DNA of 64,000 bases from Candidatus Sulfotelmatobacter sp. (lineage in GTDB: Bacteria > Vulcanimicrobiota > Vulcanimicrobiia > Vulcanimicrobiales > Vulcanimicrobiaceae), in assembly GCA_035504415.1 (NCBI GenBank), contig DATJRY010000020.1, positions 1 through 64,000 on the forward strand. Reading direction: 5' to 3'. The notes under the pieces were generated by a model. The model made no database searches. It had not been told where the DNA came from and was given only the letters and a program-made list of their open reading frames with translations. This document shows, one piece after another, positions 15,890 to 24,576 of this stretch (positions are counted from its first letter, which is position 1; every line of letters starts with the position of its first letter). Position numbers and translations under genes: made by a program.

Positions 15890-17324
15890 GCTGACGATCA
15901 TCGAGGCCGTGCGCGAAGCGCTCGGCGAGGAGATGGCGCGCGACGAGCGCGTGGTCGTGTTCGGCGAGGACGTGGGCAAGCTGGGCGGCGTCTTCCGCGC
16001 CACCGACGGGCTGTACGAGCGTTTCGGTGCCGAGCGCGTCATCGACATGCCGATGTCGGAGACCGCCATCGCGGGCATCGCGGTCGGCATGGCGATGCGC
16101 GGGCTGCGTCCGGTCGCCGAGATCCAATTCGCCGACTTCATCCACGCGTGCATGGACCATCTGGTCGGCGAAGCGGCGAAGATCCGGTGGCGTACCGGCG
16201 GCGACTGGTCGGTGCCGATGGTGATGCGCACCGCCTACGGCGGCGGCTTCCGCGGCGGGCCGTACCACTCGCAGAGCGTGGAGGCGTACTACGCGCACGC
16301 GCCGGGGCTCAAGGTCGTCGCGCCCGCGACGCCGGCCGACGCCAAGGGACTGCTGCTGGCGGCGATCCGCGATCCCGACCCGGTGCTGGTGCTCGAGCAC
16401 AAGCGCACGTACCGCGCCATCCGCGGCCCGGTGCCCGACGGCGATTACGTCGTGCCGATCGGCGTCGCGCACGTCGCGCGCGAAGGGCGCGACGCGACGA
16501 TCTTGGCCTACGGGATGATGCTGCACGAATCGCTGGCCGCGGCGGAGACGCTGGCCGCCGAAGGGATCGACGTCGAGGTCGTCGACTTGCGCACGCTGCT
16601 TCCGCTCGACCGCGAGACGATTCTCACCTCGCTGCGCAAGACGCGGCGGCTGTGCGTCGTCCACGAGGACACGCTCACGATGGGGTTGGGCGCGGAGCTG
16701 TGCGCGATCGCGGCCGAGGCCGACGTGCTCGACGTCCCGCCGGTGCGGGTCGCGATGCCCGACATCCCCGGCATCCCGGTCGACGACGTCCTCGAGGACG
16801 CGGTGCTGCCCAACCGGCAGACGGTCCACGCGGCGGTGGTGCGGCTGATGGACGCGCGGCCGTCGCGCGCGAGCGCGCGCGCCGCCTACGATCCCGGCAT
16901 TCCGCAAGCGTCCAGCACGATCGAAGTCGCGCTCCCCGAGGAGCATCTGCGCCGCGCCGTCGACGCGTTGGTCGACGCCTGCCGCGCGTTCCCGCGCCTC
17001 AACGCGACGTTCTCGTGGACCGGGATCGTCGAGCACGACGAGGTGATCGTCGACCTCGATCTGGGGCCGACGGCGCCGGCGCGCGGCGGCGGCACGATCA
17101 CGCTGATCGACTACGGAGCGTCCGGGGCCGATCTCGCGGTGCCGTTCGTTCGCCCCGGCCAAACCGCCGCGGTTCGGATCGGCGCGGTGCGCGGCGGACG
17201 GGCTTTCGTGACGTGCGCGGTCGATCACCGCGCGGTCGACGGCGCGCTCGTCGGCCGATTCCTCGCTGCGTTCAAGGCGGCGCTCGAGCGCCGTCGATCT
17301 CCGGAGGCCGTTCGTGCAGGTTGA
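15882..17324 (+). CDS. E1 beta subunit fused to a partial E2 acyltransferase domain
   Basis: A 480-residue protein. Residues 1-322 are a complete E1 beta (FGEDVGKLGGVFRATDG, MSETAIAGIAVGMAMRGLRPV, EIQFADF, ending VLPNRQTVHAAVVRLM). Normal E1 beta stops there. The extra residues 323-480 resemble the C-terminal half of the E2 catalytic core: FPRLNATFSWTGIVEHDEV, GTITLIDYG, PFVRPGQTAAVRIGAV and the active-site block AVDHRAVDGALVGRFL with His449 and Asp453. The central LVVPV-type segment of E2 is missing. It overlaps E1 alpha by 8 bases and the separate E2 gene by 11. The fused half-domain may join the E2 core; see findings. Confidence 0.85.
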   Translation: MRELTIIEAVREALGEEMARDERVVVFGEDVGKLGGVFRATDGLYERFGAERVIDMPMSETAIAGIAVGMAMRGLRPVAEIQFADFIHACMDHLVGEAAKIRWRTGGDWSVPMVMRTAYGGGFRGGPYHSQSVEAYYAHAPGLKVVAPATPADAKGLLLAAIRDPDPVLVLEHKRTYRAIRGPVPDGDYVVPIGVAHVAREGRDATILAYGMMLHESLAAAETLAAEGIDVEVVDLRTLLPLDRETILTSLRKTRRLCVVHEDTLTMGLGAELCAIAAEADVLDVPPVRVAMPDIPGIPVDDVLEDAVLPNRQTVHAAVVRLMDARPSRASARAAYDPGIPQASSTIEVALPEEHLRRAVDALVDACRAFPRLNATFSWTGIVEHDEVIVDLDLGPTAPARGGGTITLIDYGASGADLAVPFVRPGQTAAVRIGAVRGGRAFVTCAVDHRAVDGALVGRFLAAFKAALERRRSPEAVRAG

Positions 17325-18156
17325 GTTCCCGCGTCTCGCCGACACGCTCGTCGAGGGCGTCGTCTCCGCGTGGTACAAGCGGCCGGGCGAGAACGTGCGC
17401 AAGGGCGAGCCGTTGTTCGCGGTCGAGACGGACAAGGTCAACACCGACGTCGAGTCGCCGTATACCGGCGTGCTGGCCGAGATCCTGGTCGCCGAAGGCG
17501 AACATGCCGAGGTCGGTCAGGTGCTGGCGCGCGTCACCGCGCCGGGCGAGTCGGCCGCGAGCGGGGCAACGAGCGCGCCGATGACGCCCGCGACGCCCCC
17601 CTCGGCGCCGCCGGTCGCGAGCGCGAACGGGCTCTCGCCGATCCGCCGCCGCATCGCCGAGCGGATGACCGAAGCGCGCGCGACGATCGCGCAGGGCTCG
17701 TGCGCGCGACTGGTCGACCTGCGCGGCATCGACCGGCACGGCGTCACCTGGACGGCGTTCTTCGTGCGCGCCCTGGCGCGCGCGCTGGACGCCGACCGCA
17801 TCGGGGTCGCGATCGAGATCCCGGACGGTCTGGTCGTGCCGGTGGTTCCCGATGCGCGGGACGCCTCGCTGCACGATCTGGGCGTGCGCATCGCCGATCT
17901 GGGCCAGCGCGCGCGCAGCGGAACGCTGACGGCGCTCGACGTCGGCGGCGCGGCGGCCAGCGTGACCAACGTCGGCGCGACCGGGACGCTGCTGGCGTTT
18001 CCGCTGGTCGCGCCCGGCGAGCCGCTGATCCTGGCGCCCGGCGCAATCGTCGAGGGATCGTGTTGGTTGGCCCTGTGCTACGACCGGGCGAAGCTGGACG
18101 AGTACGAAGCCGACCGGCTCCTGGGCCGCGTCGTCGCGGAGTTGACCGGCGCGTAG
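17314..18156 (+). CDS. 2-oxoacid dehydrogenase E2 component, lipoyl domain plus degenerate catalytic domain
   Basis: A 280-residue protein from GTG 17314, with GGAGG seven bases upstream. Residues 1-78 are a lipoyl domain with the lipoylated Lys in ETDKVNTD (Lys41). A Pro/Ala/Ser linker follows, and then a short acyltransferase domain (LSPIRRRIAERMTEAR, IPDGLVVPVVPDARDASL, SVTNVGATGTLLAFP). Two things are unusual: there is no peripheral subunit-binding domain between linker and core, and the catalytic DHRxxDG box reads YDRAKLDEYE (Asp257-Arg258), so the active histidine is absent. The missing motif is found on the E1 beta fusion just upstream. No E3 gene is in the window. Confidence 0.82.
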   Translation: MQVEFPRLADTLVEGVVSAWYKRPGENVRKGEPLFAVETDKVNTDVESPYTGVLAEILVAEGEHAEVGQVLARVTAPGESAASGATSAPMTPATPPSAPPVASANGLSPIRRRIAERMTEARATIAQGSCARLVDLRGIDRHGVTWTAFFVRALARALDADRIGVAIEIPDGLVVPVVPDARDASLHDLGVRIADLGQRARSGTLTALDVGGAAASVTNVGATGTLLAFPLVAPGEPLILAPGAIVEGSCWLALCYDRAKLDEYEADRLLGRVVAELTGA

Positions 18157-18229
18157 ATTTCTTCCGAGGCCTCCGGCGCCGCTTGCAGAAGAACGCCGCC
18201 ACATCATCCGTCCCGGAGGTCTTTTTGCG

Positions 18230-19399
18230 ATGCGTATGACCGACGCGCGTCTTGGCGCGCTAACGCTGGGTGTGGGCCTGCTGTTCACGGCGGCGGCGCC
18301 GCCCCGCGTGGTGGCCGCGGCCGGAACGCCGTACCTGATCGGCGCGGCGGTCTCAGAGAGCGGTCCGGGCGCGTCGCTCGGGCGGCCCGAGGCCGACAGC
18401 ATCCAAATGGCGGTCGACGAGATCAACGCCGCCGGCGGCGTCGACGGCCATCCGCTCAAGGTCACCATCCTCGACGACCAGTCGGATCCGACCACGGCCG
18501 TCAACGAGGTGCGCCAGCTGCTCGGGCAGCACGTGATCGCGATCATCGGCTCGTCGCTGACGCAGACCTCGATGGCGATGGTCAAGGACGTGCAGGACGC
18601 CGGGATTCCGATGATCTCGCTGGCGTCGAGCGCGCAGATCATCGAGCCGGTCGCCGACCACAAGTGGGTCTTCAAGATGCCGATCACCGACACGATCGTC
18701 GCCAAGATGATGCAGAGCTACATGAAGCGCCACAACGAGACGAAGGTCGGCTTCGTCTACCGCAACGACGACTACGGCAAGACCGGGCTGCAGCACTTCG
18801 AGGACGCGGCCGGCTCGTCGATGACGGTCCTCGATCCGCAGGCGATCGACGCCAGAGCCAGCGACGCGACCACGCAGCTCACCCACGTCAAGGCCGCGAA
18901 CCCGCAAGCCACCGTCGTGTGGAGCACGCTGCCCTCGGTGACCGTGATCATGAAGGGCTACCGCGAGCTGGGGCTGACGCCGCCGATCTACTTCTCCGAC
19001 GGCGCCGCGAACGGTGCGTTCTTGCAGCAAGCGGGACCGGGGATCGACGGCGCGTTCATCGCCAGCACCAAGGTCAACGTCGCCGAGCTGCTGCCGGCGA
19101 GCGATCCGCAAAAGAAGATCCTCGATCACTACATCGCCGCGTTCTCGAAAGCGTATCCGAAGGATCTGCCGATCAGCATCTTCGGCGGCTTCGGGTACGA
19201 CGCGGTCGAGATCCTCAAGTCGGCGCTCGAGCGCGCTCATACGAGCGACCCGGCCAAGCTGCGCGACGCGATCGAGCACACCACCTACGACGGCGTCTCG
19301 GGGCTCTACCGCATCACGCCCACCGATCACAACGGGCTGGCGGAGGACTCGCTGGTGCTCACGCAGGTGAAGGGCCAGAAGTTCACGCTCGTCAAGTAA
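18230..19399 (+). CDS. Branched-chain amino-acid ABC transporter solute-binding protein (copy 2)
   Basis: A 389-residue exported protein with a signal peptide ending near VVAAAG (about residue 30) and a type I binding fold. Nearly every block of the protein at 13710-14882 recurs with conservative changes (SESGPGASLGRPEADS, LDDQSDPTTAV, VYRNDDYGKTG, QLTHVKAANPQA), so the two are recent paralogues. ATG 18230 has GGAGG ten bases before it; a second ATG two codons later is an alternative. It follows the E2 gene by 73 bases and is probably in the same transcript, offering the transporter a second ligand range. Confidence 0.87.
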   Translation: MRMTDARLGALTLGVGLLFTAAAPPRVVAAAGTPYLIGAAVSESGPGASLGRPEADSIQMAVDEINAAGGVDGHPLKVTILDDQSDPTTAVNEVRQLLGQHVIAIIGSSLTQTSMAMVKDVQDAGIPMISLASSAQIIEPVADHKWVFKMPITDTIVAKMMQSYMKRHNETKVGFVYRNDDYGKTGLQHFEDAAGSSMTVLDPQAIDARASDATTQLTHVKAANPQATVVWSTLPSVTVIMKGYRELGLTPPIYFSDGAANGAFLQQAGPGIDGAFIASTKVNVAELLPASDPQKKILDHYIAAFSKAYPKDLPISIFGGFGYDAVEILKSALERAHTSDPAKLRDAIEHTTYDGVSGLYRITPTDHNGLAEDSLVLTQVKGQKFTLVK

Positions 19400-19406
19400 C
19401 GCCGGG

Positions 19407-20513
19407 ATGATCGGCGAGGAACCTTCCAAGATCCGCACGCACGAGGCGGCCGAGCACGCGTTCATCCGCGCGTCGCTCGCCGCCGTCGGCGTCTCGGAGA
19501 GCGACGCGCGCGACGTCGCCGACGTGCTGGTCGCCGCCGACGTGCGCGGCGTCGAATCGCACGGCATCGCGCGGCTCGATTTGTTCTACGTCAAGCGCAT
19601 CGAGGCGGGCGTCGTCCGGGCGCGGCCGGAGTACACGGTGCTGTGCGACCGGCCGGCGCAGTTCGCGATGGACGCCGGCAACGGTCTCGGGCATCCGGCC
19701 GGCAAGCACGCGATGCGCGCCGCGCTGCGCAAGGCCAAGGAGAACGGCATCGCGTTCGCGACCGTCAGCCACTCCAACCACTACGGCATCGCGGCGTACT
19801 ACGCGATGATGGCGCTCGAGGAAGAGGGCCTGATCGGCCTCTCGATGACGAACTCGACGCACCTCGCGGTGCCGACCTACGGCCGCGACAAGACGACCGG
19901 CACCAATCCGATCGCGGTCGCGATCCCGGCCGGCAACCATCCGCCGTACGTGCTCGACATGGCGACCACCGGCATCACGTACGGCCGGCTCGAGGTCAGC
20001 GAGCGCAAGGGCAAGCAGCTCAAGCCCGGCTGGGCGGTCGGTCCCGACGGCACCGAGACGCTCGATCCGACGCTGGCGAAGACGCGCGGCGCGATCCTGC
20101 CGCTGGGCGGCTTCGGCGTCGATCACGGCGGCCATAAAGGCTATGGGCTGGGCGCGCTGGTCGAGATCCTGTGCGGCGTGCTCTCGGGCGGCGTGTTCGG
20201 CAACGCGCTCAACACGCCGGAAGACGGGCTGCACGGCGGTCACACCGGCCACTTCTTCGGCGCGTTCCGCATCGACGCGGTGCGCGACCCGCTCGCGTTC
20301 GCGCGCGACATGGAGCGCGAGCTGGCGACGTTCGAGAACAGCACGCCGGTCGCCGGCGTCGAACGGGTGCAGACGGCCGGCGAGCCGGAACGCGTGTTCA
20401 CCGAGCGCTACCGCCGCGAGGGCGTACCGATCGATCCCAAGGTGTGGGAAGGCATCGACGCGATGGCCGACCGGCTGGGAATCGCCAGGCTGGAGCGCTT
20501 CGAGGTCGCCTGA
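19407..20513 (+). CDS. Malate/L-lactate dehydrogenase family (Ldh2/YbiC type) oxidoreductase
   Basis: A 368-residue NAD(P)-dependent dehydrogenase of the LDH2/MDG2 family, which has its own fold and no classical Rossmann motif. Visible landmarks are AADVRGVESHGIARL (residues about 45-59), catalytic-region VSHSNHYGIAAYYAMMALEEGLIG-like stretch, NSTHLAVPTYG, GTNPIAVAIP and DHGGHKGYGLGALVEIL. Members reduce 2-oxoacids such as oxaloacetate, pyruvate, ureidoglycolate or 2,3-diketogulonate; the substrate here is not evident. It begins seven bases after the binding-protein stop, and the operon link suggests a 2-oxoacid or 2-hydroxyacid role. Confidence 0.85.
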   Translation: MIGEEPSKIRTHEAAEHAFIRASLAAVGVSESDARDVADVLVAADVRGVESHGIARLDLFYVKRIEAGVVRARPEYTVLCDRPAQFAMDAGNGLGHPAGKHAMRAALRKAKENGIAFATVSHSNHYGIAAYYAMMALEEEGLIGLSMTNSTHLAVPTYGRDKTTGTNPIAVAIPAGNHPPYVLDMATTGITYGRLEVSERKGKQLKPGWAVGPDGTETLDPTLAKTRGAILPLGGFGVDHGGHKGYGLGALVEILCGVLSGGVFGNALNTPEDGLHGGHTGHFFGAFRIDAVRDPLAFARDMERELATFENSTPVAGVERVQTAGEPERVFTERYRREGVPIDPKVWEGIDAMADRLGIARLERFEVA

Positions 20514-20528
20514 TCCGCGAGATGAACG

Positions 20529-20544
20529 GCCCGTGAAAACGGGC
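20529..20544 (+). terminator. Short GNRA-capped hairpin after the Ldh2 gene
   Basis: GCCCGT (20529-20534) pairs with ACGGGC (20539-20544) around a GAAA tetraloop, 15 bases past the stop at 20513. It is followed by a GCGC-rich run and not by a U-tract, so it may stop or pause transcription only weakly. It is the first plausible end of the long run that begins at livM. Confidence 0.4.
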
Positions 20545-20637
20545 GCGCTCGCGCGACGACGACGCATAGCGGAGCCGTTTTCGGGATATCGTTCTCCTGT
20601 CTGCTCTCTTTACCACTTCGGAGGTATCGATATCACG

Positions 20638-20940
20638 ATGATGATTGCACATGGCCGGCGCATGCTTGCCGCGCTCCTGCTCTCCGCGACGGCGGTGGCG
20701 GCGAGTGCCGGCGCTGCGTCGGCGCAGTGGTGGCACGGCAACCCGCCACCGCCGCGGTACGAAGCACATCCATACCGTCACGGTTACGTCTGGGAAGGCG
20801 GCCACTACGCCTGGCGCGGCGGCGCGTGGGTGTGGATCGGCGGCAACTATATCGTCGCCCGCCCGGGCGCGCACTGGGTCCCGGGCCACTGGCGCTACAG
20901 CCAGTACGGCCGCCAGTGGGTCCCCGGCCACTGGGTCTAA
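20638..20940 (+). CDS. Small secreted YXWGXW/WXPGHW-repeat protein
   Basis: A 100-residue protein with a signal peptide to about residue 33 (AASAGAASA). The tail is dominated by aromatic repeats: HGYVWEGGHYAWRGGAWVW and two copies of WVPGHW. This is the look of the BcpO-related WXXGXW/YXWGXW repeat proteins, small envelope proteins of unknown role. GGAGG lies 13 bases before ATG 20638, a long spacing; a second ATG follows immediately. It stands alone between the Ldh2 and thiolase genes. Confidence 0.75.
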   Translation: MMIAHGRRMLAALLLSATAVAASAGAASAQWWHGNPPPPRYEAHPYRHGYVWEGGHYAWRGGAWVWIGGNYIVARPGAHWVPGHWRYSQYGRQWVPGHWV

Positions 20941-20978
20941 CGTAGGCCGGTGCGCGGCGCGCGACGTAACGAAAGCGG

Positions 20979-22172
20979 GTGAGTGAAGCTTTCGTCGTCG
21001 ACGCGCTGCGCACGCCCATGGGGCGGTACGCGGGCGCGCTCGCCTCTGTCCGTCCCGACGATCTGAGCGCGCGGGCGATCCGCGCGCTCGTCGAGCGCAC
21101 CGGCGTCGACCCGTCGGTGATCGACGACGTCTTCTGGGGCGCCGCGAACCAAGCCGGTGAGGATTGCCGCAACGTCGGCCGCATGGCGACGCTGCTGGCG
21201 GGGCTGCCGACGACCGTCCCCGGAACGACCCTCAACCGCTTGTGCGGGAGCGGATTACAAGCGCTCAACAGCGCCTACCATGCGATCGCCGCCGGCGTCG
21301 TCGACGTCGCCATCGCCGGCGGCGCCGAGTCGATGTCGCGCGCGCCCTTCGTCATCCTCAAGGCCGAGAAGGCGTACGACCGTGCGCCCGAGATCCACGA
21401 CTCGACGCTCGGCAACCGCATGATCAACCCGCGGCTGGCGGCGATGTACCCGCCGATCGCGCTGGGCGAGACGGCCGAGAACGTCGCGGTGCAGTTCAAC
21501 GTGTCGCGCGACGATCAGGACCGTTTCGCCTACGCCAGCCAGATGCGCTATCAGGCCGCCAACGCCGCCGGCAAGTTCGCCGACGAGATGGTCCCGGTCA
21601 CCGTCGAGCAAGGGAAGAAGAGCTACGAGGTCAGCGCCGACGAACCGCCGCGCGCCGACACGACGCTCGAAGGACTGGCCAAGCTGCGGCCCGCGTTCCG
21701 CGAGGGTGGGACGGTGACGGCCGGCAATTCCTCGCCGCTCAACGACGGCGCGTCGGCGCTGCTGGTGTGCAGCGTGGAAGCGCTGCAGAAGTACGGTTGG
21801 ACGCCGATGGCGCGCTTCGTGACCTCGGCGACGTTCGGCGTCGACCCGAGCATCATGGGGATCGGCCCGATCGGCGCGACGAAGAAGGCGCTCGCGCGGG
21901 CGAAGCTCACCGCAGACGATCTCGACCTGGCCGAGCTGAACGAGGCGTTCGCGGCGCAGAGCGTCGCCTGCGTGCGCGAGCTGAAGCTCGATCCGGAGAA
22001 AGTCAACGTCAACGGCGGCGCGATCGCGCTCGGCCACCCGCTGGGGTGCAGCGGCGCGCGCATCACGACGACGCTGCTGCACGAGCTGCGTCGCCGCGGC
22101 GGCCGCTACGGCTTGGCTACCATGTGCATCGGCATGGGCCAAGGCATCGCCACCATCTTCGAGCGCGTGTAA
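20979..22172 (+). CDS. Acetyl-CoA acetyltransferase / 3-oxoadipyl-CoA thiolase family
   Basis: A 397-residue thiolase from GTG 20979. The acylated Cys is in NRLCGSGLQA (Cys89), the catalytic His in GGAIALGHPLGCSGAR, and the second Cys in ATMCIGMGQG. Length and motifs suit biosynthetic or degradative thiolases, including PcaF/PaaJ 3-oxoadipyl-CoA thiolase. The phenylacetate genes on the opposite strand 4-9 kb downstream make the PaaJ role attractive, but sequence alone does not separate it from acetoacetyl-CoA thiolase. Confidence 0.88.
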   Translation: MSEAFVVDALRTPMGRYAGALASVRPDDLSARAIRALVERTGVDPSVIDDVFWGAANQAGEDCRNVGRMATLLAGLPTTVPGTTLNRLCGSGLQALNSAYHAIAAGVVDVAIAGGAESMSRAPFVILKAEKAYDRAPEIHDSTLGNRMINPRLAAMYPPIALGETAENVAVQFNVSRDDQDRFAYASQMRYQAANAAGKFADEMVPVTVEQGKKSYEVSADEPPRADTTLEGLAKLRPAFREGGTVTAGNSSPLNDGASALLVCSVEALQKYGWTPMARFVTSATFGVDPSIMGIGPIGATKKALARAKLTADDLDLAELNEAFAAQSVACVRELKLDPEKVNVNGGAIALGHPLGCSGARITTTLLHELRRRGGRYGLATMCIGMGQGIATIFERV

Positions 22173-22179
22173 CCGCCGC

Positions 22180-23718
22180 ATGCGATCGTTCGTCGCGCCG
22201 CTTCTCGCGGTGTCGGTTTTCTCGTGTGCCGTGCCCGCGGCGGCCGCGCCGGAGCGACCGGCGCACGTCACCGTGCGCTTCGCCCCCGGGCTCGGCGAGC
22301 TGCACGGGCGTCTGTTGCTGTTCGCGGCGCGCACCGCGCCGCCGCGGGGCGAGCTCGAGCCGTCCTACCTGCACCCGCGTGCGGTCGAGATCCTCGGCGT
22401 CGAGGTCCACGGCGCACCGGCCGGTTCGTCGATCGAGCTGCCCGTCGACGGTGACGCGTACCCGACGCCGTGGCGCGCGCTCGCGCCCGGCCGCTACGTG
22501 GTGCGGGCGGAGCTGGACGTACGCCACCGGTACACCTACGACGGCGGTCAGCCCGGCGATCCCGACAGCGGCAACCTCACGGTCACGCTGGCGCCCGGCG
22601 CCGACGTCACCGTCAACGTGCGCGCGCGGCGGGGCCCGGAGCCGGTCCCGCCGCGCTTCCGCGCGCCCGAGCCCCAAGGTGCGCGCATGGAGACCTTCGT
22701 CTCGCCCGCGCTGAGCGCGTTCTTCGGCCGCCCAATCGTCATGCGCGCCTACGTCGTGCCGCCGCCCGGCTACGACGTCACCGCGTCGAAACGCTACGCG
22801 ACCGCGTACGTGATCGGCGGCTACGGCACGTCGGATCGCGTGCTGCCCTTCGCCGCCGCGGCGCGCGCGCGGCTGCTCGCCAAACACGGCGGCACGCAGC
22901 TGTTCTACGTCTACCTCGATCCGCACGTCCCGCTCGGGCACAGCGTGTTCGCGGACTCGGTCAACAACGGCCCGTGGGGCCGCGCGCTGACGACCGAGCT
23001 GATCCCGTACCTCGAGTCACGCTGGCCGCTGCGGGCGCAGTCCGGCGCGCGCTTTCTGACCGGTCACTCGTCGGGCGGCTGGACGACGATGTGGCTGCAG
23101 ACCACGTATCCCGAGGTGTTCGGCGGCACGTGGTCGACCTCGCCCGATCCGCTCGACTTCCACGACTTCACCGGGCCGAATCTCGTCGATCGTCCGAACG
23201 GAAACATGTACGTCGACGCGCACGGCAAGCCGTACATGCTCGTGCGCATCGCCGGCAAGGACGCCGTGCCGCTGAAGGACTACATCCTGCAAGAGCGCGC
23301 GCTGGGCGAGTACGGCGGCCAGTTCGGCTCGTTCGACGCGGTCTTCGGCCCACGCGGGGCCGACGGCCGGCCGCAACCGTTGTTCGATCGCACCAGCGGA
23401 CAGATCGACGCCGCCGTCGCGCGTGCGTGGGAAGCGCACTACGACATCGTCCACAACCTCGTGACGCACTGGGCGACGCTGGGGCCCGAGCTGCGCGGCA
23501 AGCTGCACGTGTACGTCGGCACCTGGGACACGTTTCATCTGGAAGCCGGTGTCCACCGGCTGCACGACGCGCTCGCGAAACTGCCCGGCAGCGACGCGCA
23601 GACGACGTTCGTCCCGCACCGCACGCACTTCGATCTCTACCAAGGGCCGAACGGCGGCCTGACGGTGAAGATCGACCGCGCGATGACGGCCGCCGCGAAA
23701 GCGTCGGCGAACCCCTAA
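22180..23718 (+). CDS. Secreted esterase of the esterase D/PHB depolymerase-like family
   Basis: A 512-residue protein with a signal peptide (about residues 1-23, ending AAAA). An N-terminal beta domain (residues about 25-150) precedes an alpha/beta-hydrolase domain: YATAYVIGGYG, YVYLDPHVPLGHSVFADS, and the nucleophile elbow FLTGHSSGGWTTMW (GHSSG near residue 290). A catalytic His is plausible in VPHRTHFDLYQG. It belongs with the putative esterase family (esterase D/IroE/Fes-like) acting in the periplasm or outside the cell. It starts seven bases after the thiolase stop and ends at the GTG of the ATP-grasp gene. Confidence 0.78.
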   Translation: MRSFVAPLLAVSVFSCAVPAAAAPERPAHVTVRFAPGLGELHGRLLLFAARTAPPRGELEPSYLHPRAVEILGVEVHGAPAGSSIELPVDGDAYPTPWRALAPGRYVVRAELDVRHRYTYDGGQPGDPDSGNLTVTLAPGADVTVNVRARRGPEPVPPRFRAPEPQGARMETFVSPALSAFFGRPIVMRAYVVPPPGYDVTASKRYATAYVIGGYGTSDRVLPFAAAARARLLAKHGGTQLFYVYLDPHVPLGHSVFADSVNNGPWGRALTTELIPYLESRWPLRAQSGARFLTGHSSGGWTTMWLQTTYPEVFGGTWSTSPDPLDFHDFTGPNLVDRPNGNMYVDAHGKPYMLVRIAGKDAVPLKDYILQERALGEYGGQFGSFDAVFGPRGADGRPQPLFDRTSGQIDAAVARAWEAHYDIVHNLVTHWATLGPELRGKLHVYVGTWDTFHLEAGVHRLHDALAKLPGSDAQTTFVPHRTHFDLYQGPNGGLTVKIDRAMTAAAKASANP

Positions 23719-24576
23719 GTGTCGCGAGGCGCCGACGTCACCGTCGTCACCTACCGGAAATACCCGGACCTGCCGCCCGACGATCAGCTGTTCCGCCGCG
23801 CGCTCGACGCGCGCGGCGTGCGCGTGCGCGCCGCGGTCTGGACGGATCCGACCGTCGACTGGTCCGCCTCCCCACTGACCGTCATCCGCGCGACCTGGGA
23901 CTACCCGCAGCGTTTCGCGGCGTTCCAGGCCTGGCTCGACCAGGTCGAGCACGCGACTCGGCTGGTCAACGACGCCGCGACCGTGCGCTGGAACGTGCAC
24001 AAGCGTTACCTCGCGGAGCTGGCGTCGCGCGGGATCGCGATCGCGCCGACGGCCTTCGTCGGCGTGGACGAGGCGGTCGAGCTAGCAGCCCTCTGCCGCG
24101 CGCGCGGCTGGGACGACGTCGTGCTCAAGCCGAGCGTCGGCGGCAGCTCATTCGGCGCGCGGCGCTTTCGCGGCAAGGAGCTCGCATCGACCGGCGCGGC
24201 GCATCTGCGCATGCTGCGGCTTCGGGGCACGGTGCTGGTCCAAGCGTACGTCCCCGAGGTCGAGACGGCCGGCGAGCGCGCCCATGTCTTCGTCGGCGGC
24301 GCGTGGTCGCACGCGGTGCGCAAGGTTCCCTTCAACGACGCGACCGAGACCACGGCGGAAACGCTGCACCAGCCCGATGACGCCGAGCTGACGTTCGTCC
24401 ACGGCGTGCTCGCCGCCCTCGACGGGCCGCCGCTCGCCTACGCACGCGTCGACGTGCTCCCGACCGCGCACGGCCTCGTGCTCATGGAGCTGGAGCTGAT
24501 CGAACCCAGCCTGTACTTCGAGCTCGCGCCGCCGTCGGCCGACCGGCTGGCGGAAGCGGTGCTTCAGACCCGGTAG
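23719..24576 (+). CDS. ATP-grasp ligase-like protein (DcsG/RimK-related)
   Basis: A 285-residue protein from GTG 23719, immediately after the esterase stop. It follows the pattern of stand-alone ATP-grasp proteins related to the cycloserine-pathway ligase DcsG: VVTYRKYPDLPPDDQL at the start, VIRATWDYPQR, NDAATVRWNVHKRYLAELASRGI, VLKPSVGGSSFGARR (ATP-binding loop), VLVQAYVPEV, and MELELIEPSLYFELAP (metal-binding Glu/Asn-type end). Such enzymes join a carboxylate to an amine or thiol with ATP; the substrate is unknown. Its last 13 bases overlap the 3' end of panB on the other strand. Confidence 0.75.
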   Translation: MSRGADVTVVTYRKYPDLPPDDQLFRRALDARGVRVRAAVWTDPTVDWSASPLTVIRATWDYPQRFAAFQAWLDQVEHATRLVNDAATVRWNVHKRYLAELASRGIAIAPTAFVGVDEAVELAALCRARGWDDVVLKPSVGGSSFGARRFRGKELASTGAAHLRMLRLRGTVLVQAYVPEVETAGERAHVFVGGAWSHAVRKVPFNDATETTAETLHQPDDAELTFVHGVLAALDGPPLAYARVDVLPTAHGLVLMELELIEPSLYFELAPPSADRLAEAVLQTR

